From contig JANBPT010000341.1 in the NCBI GenBank assembly GCA_027575765.1, forward strand, positions 1 through 43,026: a stretch of DNA of 43,026 nt, read 5' to 3'. This stretch comes from Tieghemiomyces parasiticus. Taxonomy: Eukaryota; Kickxellomycota; Dimargaritomycetes; Dimargaritales; Dimargaritaceae. Positions 11,001 through 21,986 of this stretch are shown here, piece after piece; position 1 is the stretch's first letter, and each line of letters opens with the position of its first letter. A program made the position numbers and the translations under genes. The notes under the pieces are model-generated. The model had not been told where the DNA came from, did not search any database, and was given only the letters and a program-made list of their open reading frames with translations.

Positions 11001-13054
11001 GTGTGTGTGGTGCCGCGGAAAACGTAGCTGGCAGGAATTCGTGTATCATCCAAGGGCTAGACAGCTATGCATGGCCTATTTGGCCACTGGAAATCGGGAG
11101 CGTAGCGAGGAGTGTTGAAAAGCGACCCTTGCGCGACGGACGCAAAGAGGACGGAGCGTATCGGATGGTCTGTGTAACGTCAAGAGGCCACAGTCCTGGC
11201 GGCTAATTCAAGTCGCACTCACAAGGGTGTGTACCCTTCATTTTCTTAGTGTGATGGATCAGGTGACGTGATCGTACAACCCTGTCAAACCGCTTGGCAC
11301 TGGCTGGCCCAATCAATGTGACCAGAGTGCAGCATCTCGTCTGGCGCCGTTTTCCGGATTAGGAGGGCACGAAAACCTTGGGGCATGGCTAGCTTTTATG
11401 AGAGGTATTGCCATCGATTCGGAGAGGGCACCTAGAGTGCAAGATGCACAAAATTATTTGACCTACGTCAAATTTCAGTTATCCAGCTCTGGCTCACAGG
11501 TATTGAGGCTAGGAAGTAGGCGGTGGAAGGGGTTCCTAAGGAGTGAAGCTGAGAAGGGAGTTATTGTACCCTTGTCTTTTAGGTTATATTTAGAGTTATT
11601 AAACTTAGAGCCCCGCTGGGTGTCAAGCATCCTAGGAGAGGACAATTATCCGCACTAAAGCTTATTACTTCAGCTGGCCGCCATGTCTGCGTCTGCCGCC
11701 CCAGTCCCTACCCCCTCCCCGACGTATCGGACGCGGTGGACAAGTCCTCAAGCAGTGTAAATGTTATCAGAGCGGGAAACTTCACTAATACCCATGCTGA
11801 GCGGGCAGTCGAGCCGACTTATCATTTTTCTGATCTCACGGACTCTGCCTAGTAGCAAGTTCGGCCTTGTGCGAGCTGCTAACCACTGCAATGTAGCCAC
11901 TAGTTTGGTCGTCTACCAGATAACGTGGGTGCACTTGATATGGCCCTGGTTCGGTGCCTGTTAGAGGAAGGATCCCAAGTAATCGGAGAGGAATTGGAAC
12001 TCATGATTATCAACCTCCGCAACCACCATGTTCACCTTCCTACGCGACCGCCCGAAGCTGCGCAACTACATAAACAGCCAGGTACCAGAGGGCCTTGTCG
12101 ACCACCAGCGCTGTCAGCAGATATGTTGTGCGGCTAATACTTCAGAATCACTTTGTCAAGGCCAGGGATTAGCAACCCGACACAGTTTTTGTTGGATTGC
12201 GCGGCCAGCGTCATCCTGTATCATTTCCCGTTGGCATAAGTCGCCAGATACGGAAACCTGGATGTGGCCTAGTACCATACTGGCTCCATTGAAGTCACCT
12301 GGAAGTCGGGGGTCTCCAGTTTCCAGCCCAATGACTCAGAATTCGAGTTTACACGCGGCGTGGCGAGACGCCTCACATCGTCTGCACTAGAGAAAATACT
12401 GTATATATAGAGCTTTAAAACCTAGCTGTCTGCTACTAATGTCGCCCTACAAGTAGATAAGGAGAAAAGGCCCGTCATTCTAAACAGCTGATCTAGCCTC
12501 ATGACTACCCCTCGAGTATTGGTTTATATACTATACTCCTTAGCCCGCCGATAATGGCCCCTCTTTAGATCAGTTTGATGGCGTGTACGTGGCGTAAGGT
12601 GATGCAAAGTGAAAGCGCCGACCACAACGGATCTGATGGCCTTATTTTTTATGGTGGTGCCTCATTAGTGACCGTGAGCTAGCGTTCCACAAGGCCAATC
12701 CGGCCGGACCTGGTCCATCCCGCCTTGTAGGATCAGCTCTCTACCGTGACTGTGCTGTCTGGAGCAAGGTAGCGCCCTATGTTCTAACCTAGCTGAACCA
12801 GAACTAATCGCCCAGGTCCTGCAGCGTGCTCCAAGTTGATGATGGCCGGTTACGACAGCACGAAACCCTTGGGACCGGATCGCTGGCCGGTTTACCGTCG
12901 CCTCTTTCCAAAGGACGCTTGCTACTAGCCCCCCCGTATGACCACATGCGCACGCCCGGCTGCACCGCCTAGACGGGATGGCCAGTCGCACGGCGTCCCA
13001 CAGAGTCCCGTAGTCGGGGTGTCAGAGCGCGCCACCCTGCCGGGTCCCGCTAGG
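11001..13054. other. intergenic spacer, no gene recognised
   Basis: About 2 kb between the secreted protein gene and the leader of the GYF-domain gene. The longest open frame is a 120-codon plus-strand frame at 12028-12390 without recognisable domains. Composition is mixed and falls in GC in places. No repeat, tRNA or mobile element was seen. Confidence 0.5.
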
Positions 13055-13304
13055 ACCAAGGTCGACCGACCCTTCATCTACATCTTTTCTCCCCTCCCCA
13101 TCACCCCGACTCCGACGTTTCCCTTCGCGATCATCTCATCTACCCTTGCCACCTTAACTTTCCCGCTTCTACTGCTTCATTCCCCCCTACTCCCACCTCC
13201 TGCCTTTCCGATTCGCCCAGCCACCCAGCCTTGGTACTATCCTTCACCAAGGTTCGCTGAGCCCGTTTTCCCTCGCCAATCTACGCCCTGCCCCTTGCTA
13301 CCGA

Positions 13305-13599
13305 GTAAGTACTAGGTTGACCGCGTACCACTGGATTTATAGTTAAGTCCCTGAGGATTAGTGGCTGCGTGGTAGATCGCCAACGATCATGGCTTTCGTC
13401 AGTTCGCTTAGCCGGTCTACGTGAGCACCAGTCAGAACCCCGAGCCTCCAGCTCAATAGGGGTCGGCAAGTACCGCATTGGCACAATCGGCAATTTAGTA
13501 TATTCAATCATCCCAAACCTGAACGTCAGTTCAATACGGATATAACCGCCTAACCTACCTGTCGCGTTTCCCCGTTCCTAATTTCACCCTTTCCACCAG
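13305..13599 (+). other. putative intron in the 5' leader of the GYF-domain gene
   Basis: A pyrimidine-rich, leader-like segment (about 13060-13304) ends at a perfect GTAAGT donor. The next good acceptor, TTCCACCAG at 13599, has a CTAAC-like branch site about 50 bases before it and lies only 13 bases upstream of the ATG. This matches the window's coding introns in donor, branch and acceptor style. It is inferred from splice signals alone. Confidence 0.4.
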
Positions 13600-13612
13600 A
13601 CTACCAGTCACC

Positions 13613-16600
13613 ATGACATCTAACACTATGAATTTCGGTCCGGAGTGGATGCGCCGGGTGCCCAAGTCGACAGCGTCTAACGGCGGCGACGGCCCTGCAA
13701 CCGCGACGACGACCACAACCAGCCCGCCCACCAAGCCCGGACCCGCCTCGCCCTGGGGCGCGTCTACGGTCGCCGGCGGTACCCCCTCCACGCGTACGTC
13801 CGCCCCGAGCGGCCTTAGTACCACGGTCCGTGGCGCCTCCACGCGTTCTGCTACTGAAGTTCCTGCTTCTAGCCAAGGATATTCGGGGTCGGCCCCGGGT
13901 AGCGCCTCGACCGCAGCGGAACCTACCCCGTACAGCCGGTTGATCTCTGGTACCCCACAGCCCCCGCCCCAGGAGGATACAGTTGACCACCTTAACCCCT
14001 TCCGCTACTCACGCGAACTGATGCTCAGTTTGTACAAGCCTGTCAATCTGCCGCTGGAATTCGAGCGCCACGAGTACATCACATCCGACGAACCCCTTGA
14101 GCCCATGGCCAACGTGCTACTGACCGAGAAGGAAGAGGAACTGTTCTCTGGCGCCTCCGTGAACAGCGAGCTGACTAAACGGATCGTCGGAGGTGGCGGC
14201 CCCGGGAATAGCAGTGGCGGCATCGGCCGCGGCGGTGACCGCCAACATCCGCGTGGTACTGGACCCAGCGGCCCCCACGTCGGCCACGGTGACCCACTAG
14301 CCAAGGGCCGTAGCTACCGTGGGGAGGGTAGCAGCAGTGGTCGCTACAACGACCGCTACGATGGTGATTCATCTCGGAACTATCGTGGGTCCGGCGCGGG
14401 TGGTACAGGTATCGGTCGGACTGGATCCTACGACAGCCGAGCCACCGGGTTCGCCCAGCGTTCCTCTCACCACCTGCAAGGCGGCCCGCCCCGCCCCAAT
14501 GACCATGCTTCTTGGAACATCGTGGACCGCAACAATGTGGGTTCTTTCGGTACCGACGGCGTGTTCCGCATGACGGGTCTCACTGATGAAGATGCTCTTG
14601 AGCCGGCAGGCGGCCTCGATGAGCCCCTCGAACCTCTTAGCTCCGGCCATGCCACACTTGGTGATACCAACCGGGCCGCATCTGACGGTCACGTGGCCGA
14701 TGGCTCAACGTCCAAGCTACTGCGCAACGCGGCCGGTCACCCGGATGCCGCCACCGATCCGACCGCGTCCTCCACTGCTGCCGCTCGCACCCACTCGACC
14801 TCGTCCCTTCTCGCCCGTCTAGACCGCGCCGCCGGTGGTACCTCCCCGGCCCCTTCCAAATCCGTCGGTCCTGGCGTCTCGGACGACGGCCACAGCGGAG
14901 CAGAGGGCCTAGGTGACAACCTGGCTTTCATGAACGCCACTCGCAGCCACGATCCCTTGTCCCGTCTGACCGGCGGGCCCCACAACGCTGCTGCACTAGC
15001 CCGCTTAGGCTCCACGGGTTCGGAGCCCGCACTGGGCAGCGGATCCCGCCCCAACCTCGGGCACGTCTTTGGCCCCGGAAATTTCTTGGGCAACACCAGC
15101 GATATTTCGAGCCCCGGTAGCCTCATGTCGGGCCTGAGCGGGGGTAATCTCGACACCCACTTTCACCGGGGCTCACCCTTCGCCGGGCACCCCGGTACGA
15201 GCCACGGTGGTACTCCCCTGAGTGGGTTCGGCGCTGATCTACTTGGCCTCAGTGGATCCCCCTTGGCTAAGCCAGCACAGTGGTACTACCGTGACCCGCA
15301 GGGCGCCATTCAGGGACCTTTCTCCGCCGACGATATGCAGGAATGGTACGCCGCGGGCTTCTTTACCCCGGATCTGCTCGTTCGTCGCGATGCCGAGTCC
15401 AACTTCGAACCGCTGGGCCTCCTCATCAGCCGCCTGCGCGACGAGGAGACCCCTTTCCTTACCGCGTCCCAGACAGCACCACCCCCCGCGCGTCATGGCG
15501 CCCTACCGGGGTACTTCCCCGGGGTCGTCCCTGACGCCCACACGGGTGGTCTAAGCCACCCCCTCCTGCGCAACGGTTCCTTTGGAACTACCGATGCTAC
15601 TGTACCTGGAGTCCCCCGGCCGTCTTCTGGCTTCGGATCCCACGCCGCCGGGTATCGCCCCGACAACCAGTGGGCGGGTCTCGGCGGTGGGGGTAGCAAT
15701 CTCGCCAGCCCTGGTCTTGGTGCCGGCCTACCTGGTCGCGGCGCACTCCCTAGCGTCTTCCCAGCCTCCACGGTGTCGCCCTCCTCCCTCCTTGAGCGCG
15801 ACACCGGCGCCGGGTCCAACCTCTACGGCCTTAATACCGAACGCCAGCAATACGTCCAGTTTCTGCACCAGCGCTTGCAGCACCAGACCGCTGCCGGCCA
15901 GCCGGGCGTGACGCCCGGTGGTACTGCCCAACTAAGCCCCGAACTGTCCGAAACCAAGCCCGACCAGAATTTCCCACTTATGTCGCGCCTGCACCGCCCC
16001 CAGCCATCGGCTAGCGCCGGATTCGACCTGAGTGCCACGCGTTCCCTCGATCCGGCCATCATCGCCCGTCTGGGAGGACCGGAGAACGAACGTACCCTCG
16101 ATGCGGACAACTCCCACCCATCCCATGCCGACCCCACTCTGCCCCGTGACGTGAACGAGCCTTCCGTCGCCCCGGAGCGTCGCGCTTCACAGCCAGCCGC
16201 GGAGGCGGTCATCTCACCCGGACCCACCTTGGTCTCCCCAGAGGTCGCTGAGCCCACCAACACCATCTCGGCGTTGCTCAAGAATCTCCAGATGCAGCAG
16301 AAAGCTGGGACCCGGACGTCTCCGTCCCTCCTGCCCCCTACCCGGTCAGCCCCGACTCCGCCTATCGACACTAAAACTGTCGCCTCAGAGCCCACTCCGG
16401 AGACGCCCCAGTCCCACCCCGGCCCTTCCCCGCAAGCCACCCCGACCAAACAGGCTGCCCCCGCGCCGACCGAGCCCGCCAAGCCTGAGGCTACCGCCAC
16501 CTCGACCCCGGTCCCGCCCCCGGCGGTCGCCCCCTGGACCACCACGCCCTCACGCAAGGGCCCAAGCCTTCTCGACATTCAGATGGAGGAAGAGAAACGT

Positions 16601-17359
16601 GCCCAGCGCCAGCAAAAGGCCAAGGCTAAGGCAGCTACTCCCGGATCTGTCAAGCGCTACGCCGATGCAGCCACCCGTGGGGTGTCAAACGAGCCCCCAG
16701 CCTGGAGCGCCGTAGCTGCCCTCAGTAAACCTGTGGGCGGCGCATCATCCGACGCCACCAACGTATACGGCCGCCCGACTGTGCCTACCGTTGGCGCCAC
16801 GACCCATACCTCGCTGGGAAGCCTAGTGGAGCAGGCTAGCCGTCGGTCCCTGTCGCGCTCGTCATCTCAGACGGGTACCCCCACTACCCCTGGCCCCGCT
16901 CCGACCACCTCGCGCAAGGTTAACAATACCCCAGCCGCCGCCGGGCCCAAACATAAACCCTCCGATGATTTCATCGGCTGGTGCCGCACAGCCCTCAAGA
17001 CCCTCAAGGGCATCTCGGTGGATGAGTTCATCCAGATGCTGCTGACCTTTCCCCTTGACCCGCCGGCCAGCACCTACGAGATTATCCAAGATTCGGTCTA
17101 CGCCTACTCGCCTACCCTCGACGGCCGCCGTTTTGCCCACGAGTTTGTTAAGCGCCGCCAGGCCGACGCCGGCCTCCTCAGTGCCAGCGAGACGGAAGCC
17201 CTCCGCACCTCTACCGCCCAAAACTCTGACTTTGTGCGTGTCAAGGGCGGTGCCCCTCGCCCACCGGCTTCCTCCAACGCCGGCGGTCGTACGTACAGCG
17301 ACGATTCCAAGTTTAGTGGCCTGCCGTCCGGTAGCAGACGCGGTAAGAAGAAGAACTAA
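13613..17359 (+). CDS. GYF-domain protein with 4EHP/eIF4E-type binding motif (GIGYF/Smy2-like)
   Basis: This is a 1248-codon single-exon gene, mostly low-complexity Ser/Pro/Gly/Thr sequence. The GYF domain starts at Trp557 and holds the signature W-Y-Y, GPF (568-570), Met575, Trp578 and GFF (582-584, usually GYF); it binds proline-rich PPG-type ligands. Near the N-terminus, residues 130-141 read FRYSRELMLSLY, closely resembling the 4EHP-binding motif of animal GIGYF proteins (YRYGREEMLALY). The C-terminal 110 residues (KPSDDFIGWCRTALKTL onward) form a folded-looking conserved block like the PERQ/GIGYF tail, and the protein ends in a basic RRGKKKN. The likely role is an adaptor in translational repression and mRNA decay, or Smy2-like vesicle traffic. 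The ATG at 13613 sits in a good CACCATGA context. Long antisense open frames here are by-products of high GC. Confidence 0.88.
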   Translation: MTSNTMNFGPEWMRRVPKSTASNGGDGPATATTTTTSPPTKPGPASPWGASTVAGGTPSTRTSAPSGLSTTVRGASTRSATEVPASSQGYSGSAPGSASTAAEPTPYSRLISGTPQPPPQEDTVDHLNPFRYSRELMLSLYKPVNLPLEFERHEYITSDEPLEPMANVLLTEKEEELFSGASVNSELTKRIVGGGGPGNSSGGIGRGGDRQHPRGTGPSGPHVGHGDPLAKGRSYRGEGSSSGRYNDRYDGDSSRNYRGSGAGGTGIGRTGSYDSRATGFAQRSSHHLQGGPPRPNDHASWNIVDRNNVGSFGTDGVFRMTGLTDEDALEPAGGLDEPLEPLSSGHATLGDTNRAASDGHVADGSTSKLLRNAAGHPDAATDPTASSTAAARTHSTSSLLARLDRAAGGTSPAPSKSVGPGVSDDGHSGAEGLGDNLAFMNATRSHDPLSRLTGGPHNAAALARLGSTGSEPALGSGSRPNLGHVFGPGNFLGNTSDISSPGSLMSGLSGGNLDTHFHRGSPFAGHPGTSHGGTPLSGFGADLLGLSGSPLAKPAQWYYRDPQGAIQGPFSADDMQEWYAAGFFTPDLLVRRDAESNFEPLGLLISRLRDEETPFLTASQTAPPPARHGALPGYFPGVVPDAHTGGLSHPLLRNGSFGTTDATVPGVPRPSSGFGSHAAGYRPDNQWAGLGGGGSNLASPGLGAGLPGRGALPSVFPASTVSPSSLLERDTGAGSNLYGLNTERQQYVQFLHQRLQHQTAAGQPGVTPGGTAQLSPELSETKPDQNFPLMSRLHRPQPSASAGFDLSATRSLDPAIIARLGGPENERTLDADNSHPSHADPTLPRDVNEPSVAPERRASQPAAEAVISPGPTLVSPEVAEPTNTISALLKNLQMQQKAGTRTSPSLLPPTRSAPTPPIDTKTVASEPTPETPQSHPGPSPQATPTKQAAPAPTEPAKPEATATSTPVPPPAVAPWTTTPSRKGPSLLDIQMEEEKRAQRQQKAKAKAATPGSVKRYADAATRGVSNEPPAWSAVAALSKPVGGASSDATNVYGRPTVPTVGATTHTSLGSLVEQASRRSLSRSSSQTGTPTTPGPAPTTSRKVNNTPAAAGPKHKPSDDFIGWCRTALKTLKGISVDEFIQMLLTFPLDPPASTYEIIQDSVYAYSPTLDGRRFAHEFVKRRQADAGLLSASETEALRTSTAQNSDFVRVKGGAPRPPASSNAGGRTYSDDSKFSGLPSGSRRGKKKN

Positions 17360-19606
17360 GCGCGGCTTGATGGGCCGCTGACCACTCCCAACCTTCCTAC
17401 TGCCAAGCCTATGCCTTTTTTGTGACCTTTTCTTTGTTCATTTTGATTTTAGGAAGACCTTTAATTTCCTCCCCATTTATTTCATAGTTGTTGGTTGTTT
17501 TTTTTTGGATCCATCGCCTTCTCACTAGCTATTCTTCTTTTTCGTTCTCTTATTATTTTCAACAAAGCCACTGAAACTAAACTATGCCTCTACAAGACGG
17601 TTTTAAAAAATTGCACACAAGAAACCATCTGACCCATATTGAGGAGTTAACCAGGAGTATGCAATGGGTAAGCCAGATTATAGCCGAAGCGCCCGCTGGA
17701 GTCACCCAGTCTTAAGGACACCCCCTTCTATTCAGGGCCTGTCTTCCTGGTGGAAGCACCTCTATCTATACCCAACCGGTTTCGCAGCATCACCCGAATC
17801 GCGCCTATTTTGAAGATCACGCATCGGCCATAATTGTGAATTCGTTAAAGTTGGAGTAAACCCTTGTTCATTTTATTCAAACTCGGCCTGCGCGCCTTGT
17901 GGCCCTCTCCCGGTCTTTCCTCTAGTTATTCCTCCACCTCGGGCAACACACCCCCCGTCACGCTTGTCCTTATTAGCAATATCACGCATTAAGTCTTTAT
18001 CACTAAATACCGTGTAAATTTGCATGAAGCTTGAGTTTACTACCTTTAACTTCAGCTTTGCCACGACTCAACCTGCAACTGTTCTGAGCCCTCCTTAGGC
18101 GGACAGCCGCTTGGCAAGGCGGCAACTGTGGACCCGCTGCTTCTGTGTATAAAAAATGTGACCTCTCACACTTTGGAATAAACAAGTGATCTACCCCCCT
18201 CCCACACACACCTTGTACAGTTTTGCATTTGAGGGTTTGTTTTATTTTTGCCCCTGGTTTATTGCTACCACAGAGTGGTATTGTAGATTTGCCTAAATCG
18301 TCAGATAACGTAGTGCATCAAGCATGGATGATAAGTTCGCGAATATATATATATATATTTAAAAAAGCTTTGAGAAAAATAACTGCCACGAATAATCGAT
18401 AGACTCTATATAGGACTGTCCTAGAGTCAACCCTTAGATCTGTTGGACTAGACTTCTATAGAGCTTGGGTATATATATATATATTAATTGATTGCCAAAG
18501 CAACTATATTAGTATTTGACCACTTTCAAGGCACCATTGATGGCAACTGGAGGCGGCACACAGGTCGAAAGGGTTGTCCCACGTCGTCGTCGCCAATGGT
18601 GATGACGTCCAGTAGGAGGGGGGGACATGAATTTTGATACAGTCTACCTAGAGACTGACCACGCACGGTGCGCGCTTGCTAAACTTACCAAAGCCAAGAC
18701 CGTAGACGGGGGATCGAGCGATTAATGCTTCTGTGTAGTTGCAGGTCCCTATGGAACACTTTGAACAGGGTGATAGGGTAAGTGTGTTGAACCCCTGTCA
18801 GCTCATTACCAGGCAATTGGAGCCTCCTCTTCCTGAAGGGCTCGAACCTTAGCCCTAGTATGCTCTCCAGCCTAGTACAATGGGGAAGCCAGGCTGAAAA
18901 AGCATCCTTAAGGGAGTCGTGGCTTGTAGGAAGATGGGATTAACTGTTTGTAAATGGCAGTTACACAAGTGAACGTAAAGTTCAGCGTGTCAGCCACTTC
19001 GGACCGAACATTCGCGGCCTCGCAACCCTTGTAATGACAATTGTCAACTCACACGTTTCGTCCGGCAAACGGGACCTGGAGGCTAGCGCTTGAGTATGGC
19101 GGTGGGGTAAACTCGCAAGCTATGCTGCCAAGGACGGTATATTTATTGAACAAGGTGCACCACTCGATTGCCGGGTTTGGCCCGCTCTGGTATCAGCACC
19201 GAGGCTTGCATCCAAGTCCTTCAGCCACCACCAATGGGGATTCTCATCTGCGGTTCTGATGCAAAAAAACTTGCAATCAACTGATAACCTTAAACGTTCA
19301 ATTCTACTTGTTTTAATCACATGAGTTCGTACTCTGGCGTGTTCTGCCTCAAGCAGGTACGGCCTAACGGTGCGAGGCGAGTGGCTGCATCAAGAGCAGG
19401 GTGGGTGACCCAGTCGATAGGTTGGGAAAATAGCCAAGTGACGAATTTCTTAAAGCTTCTTGGCGGTGAGCTCTGATGATGACGGTGCATTATAGTAGTA
19501 TAAGTCGGGCAGATTAGATCCTGAGTTCTTACCATCTATGGGTCTAGCTACAGTTAACTTGCAATGGGCAATGGTTAGTCTAAACGCGACACTCTAGAAC
19601 TTAATA
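17360..19606. other. 3' region of the GYF gene and spacer before ATP4
   Basis: T-rich sequence just after 17360 fits the 3' untranslated region of the GYF-domain gene. The rest shows no recognisable gene. Two TA-dinucleotide runs occur near 18344-18358 and 18471-18483. A tRNA T-arm-like string near 18838 was examined and rejected. Small open frames of 60-75 codons have no domain evidence. Confidence 0.5.
18344..18483. repeat. pair of (TA)n microsatellites
   Basis: Two uninterrupted TA runs of roughly seven units lie about 115 bases apart in an AT-rich stretch. No gene start lies close enough to assign them as TATA elements. Confidence 0.6.
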
Positions 19607-21075
19607 CTAGGGATTCAGTAACTTACTCTCGACCTCGGCAATGCACTGGTTCAGAATCTCGTTTTGCTAGAAGGACGACCAAACGGCGTAGGATATATGG
19701 CGGAGCAGGTTAGCAACGTGCTGGTGATTGAAGCGAACTAAAGCTCACCTCCCATCCCTATGCGTATCGGACCAACGGCTACGAAATACTTACCACTTCG
19801 GGCTTCATGAGCTCCTGACGGGACTTCTCAATGACGGAGGTGGCCAGTTCCTTCTGCTCGCGCTCGCGGATGTTGGCCTCATGGCGGACCCACGAGTCGA
19901 GGACGCTCTTGGCCTCGGCGGCATAGGCCACGCGCTGCTTCAACTCAAAGATCTGGCTCTCCATTTGGGCCAGTTCCTAGATACAGGGGTAAGTTGGCGA
20001 ACACAGTATGAAAGGCATTGGTGTGAGCAATGAGTCGAGTCTAATAGAGTCCTCAGCAGTGGGGTCTATGGCGCCTAACGAATAAGCCACTGTCGGAATA
20101 AATACGAATAGGCTGTACACAGCAGGGCGGCCTGACACACACACGGAATGTGGGAAGCTTACCTTGGACATCTGGAACATGTTCTTGGTGACATCTACAA
20201 CATCCTTAAGCTCGGCAACCTGGTCAATACGGCTCTGGACGGCGGCCTTGTGCTCCTTGCGGGCCTCCTTGAAGATGTTGATCATGTTGTTAATGTAGCC
20301 CTCGGCGAACTCGGTATAGGGTTCGCGAGCGGTGCGGTAGAGCACGGCCAGGAGGCCAACAGTGGCGATAAGAGCCACGGACTCCTCGTTGAGCACGTAG
20401 ATCTCCTTGGACACCAAGTAGGTGGCCAGAGAGGTGCCGACGGTCAGGTAGCCGGTCTTGGTCAGAAGGGAGTTTCCGGGGAGGGCGTCCAGGAGGCTCT
20501 GGGCCTTCTTCTCGGGGGACTCACGCTGCTGCACCGCCTCGCGGTTAGCCGGAGTAGTCGACAGGGCGCTAGAAAACGGAGAGGGTAACGGTAAGGGGAA
20601 GGCCAATCAACTGCGGGATTAGCATACTTGGAATAAGGCGCGTCAAGTCTCAACGACAAGCCGCAAAGGACCTTCTCCACCCGAAGAGCAGGCACCAAAT
20701 CCGCAGCATGAGGTGCTATATAGACCGCTTACCGAGTGGCCTGGGCCAGACGAGGGGTGGCCGGAGTGGCCGAGCGGAGGGCGCCTGGTGAGGGACAACG
20801 ACGGGGTTGGGTTGTGGAGTAAAGAGGGTGGGTGGTTTTGAAAACCATAAGTTAGTCACCGGCCGGGATGTAACCGAGTAGGCAACGGAGGCCGAGAGGC
20901 GCCCCAGCCAAAGTTCCTGGTAGGCAGTCAATGAGCCTGGAGCGCCAGTCGTTCCGTGCCGGAGGGGATGGGCGTATCCTGAGGCCATGGTCTTAGTGTT
21001 CTAGTAGACTAGAAACCTGAGAGGGACCTGGTGCTACGTACCGGCAGCACGGAGGGAAGTGAGACGGAAGGCCAT
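19607..21075 (-). CDS. ATP4: mitochondrial F1Fo-ATP synthase subunit 4 (subunit b)
   Basis: Five exons, 21075-21042, 20784-20733, 20568-20163, 19976-19794 and 19666-19607, give 244 residues, the same length I recall for yeast Atp4. Every intron has a GT donor (GTAAGT-like except the first, GTACGT) and an AG acceptor, and phases match. The protein is the membrane-anchored peripheral stalk that ties F1 to Fo. Residues 1-29, spread over two tiny exons, are a basic Ser/Ala/Thr presequence. ALSTTP marks the probable cleavage region. Hydrophobic hairpin segments lie at about 68-82 and 90-107, followed by a long charged helix rich in Lys, Glu and Gln. In the last exon the frame reads through a GTAAGT-like string to a stop at 19607-19609, giving a plausible ESKLLNP end; splicing there cannot be excluded. 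No other family fits. Confidence 0.9.
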
Positions 21076-21986
21076 GGTTATAAGTAGTAAGGGAACGACG
21101 ATCAGAGAAACAGCCCGGATGAAAGGATGCTATAGGAGAACGGCGAGAAACCGGCGGAATGAGACGAGTAAGAGTGACGAAGGGAAGAGATTCAAGGTCG
21201 CAGGCGTGATCAACCGGTCAGGGAGGGAGAATGCTAGGGTGGGCGCCGAGCCGGCAGGGATCGTTGGGAAGCCGGGTGCCTGTGGCGGGTGGAGTCGAAG
21301 TGCCCGTCTCGCTTGGGGGTGCACAAGCCTGCGCTCTCGCTGACCACTGTAGAACCCTCCCTTTCCTGACCTGCCCCCCTCGTCTGCCGTGCTGTTCGGC
21401 GTGCTCACCGTTGCTCATGACTGATATCCAAGGAAGGTGAGGAAATGTAGCCCTCACTGGTGGTGGCCGGGTTGGGCCTGCTAGCGAACGAACAGCTGGC
21501 TTGTAGACGTCTCGCCAATGTGGCCTGTCAGCGCCGCACGGTTGGGGTTCGGCAGCATAGAAAGGGCGTATCGGTGGGGAAAGTGAGGGGCAGGACAAGA
21601 TGGCCCATCGTATACATCACGTGACTCTAATAATCTAGCTGCGTGTACCCTAATGTAATCTCCATGGCTGCTGATGCCAATGCGCGGCATGCAATGCTCA
21701 GTTGGCGGCACTGGCACCATGGGGTTGGTGTGGGGCTCCAATGCCGCCTGGCCGCATCGAACCGCAGCCGACGCGGAAAATTGGAGTCGGCAACCACGAC
21801 GGTGACTAGAAAGTGTGACATGCGTCCACCCTAGCGGCCCAATCAATTCACTCGACGCGGAAACTGTCGCACCGGCCCGTCTCGCATCCCACCACCTGAT
21901 CGCCTGCCCCCGGTCGGCCGTTGATACATGTCGATTATCCCTCGCTTCCCCCACTTATCGATCCCCAATTCGCTCTCCGCACATAC
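21076..21986. other. shared upstream region between divergent ATP4 and the S9A peptidase gene
   Basis: The two genes start on opposite strands from this 0.9 kb interval, so it must hold both promoters. Long overlapping open frames on both strands reflect high GC rather than coding. No clear TATA box was picked out. Confidence 0.5.

Noticed and set aside
13601..16578. several 100-250 codon antisense frames
   Set aside because: All lie opposite the GC-rich, low-complexity GYF-domain gene and have no domain or start context of their own.
17873..18064. 63-codon minus-strand frame with a basic RG-containing tail
   Set aside because: It slightly resembles Sm-like tails, but the Sm fold motifs are absent and no upstream exon was found.
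18825..18915. tRNA-like T-arm string (GGTTCGAGCC on the minus strand)
   Set aside because: Only four T-stem pairs form, no A-box consensus is found at the expected distance, and the flanks do not give an acceptor stem.
20148..20588. 146-codon plus-strand frame
   Set aside because: It is antisense to exon 3 of ATP4, which has clear family identity.
21921..21986. N-terminal extension of the S9A peptidase to 21921
   Set aside because: The upstream frame opens at TTG, not ATG; the first ATG at 21987 starts a sensible targeting peptide.
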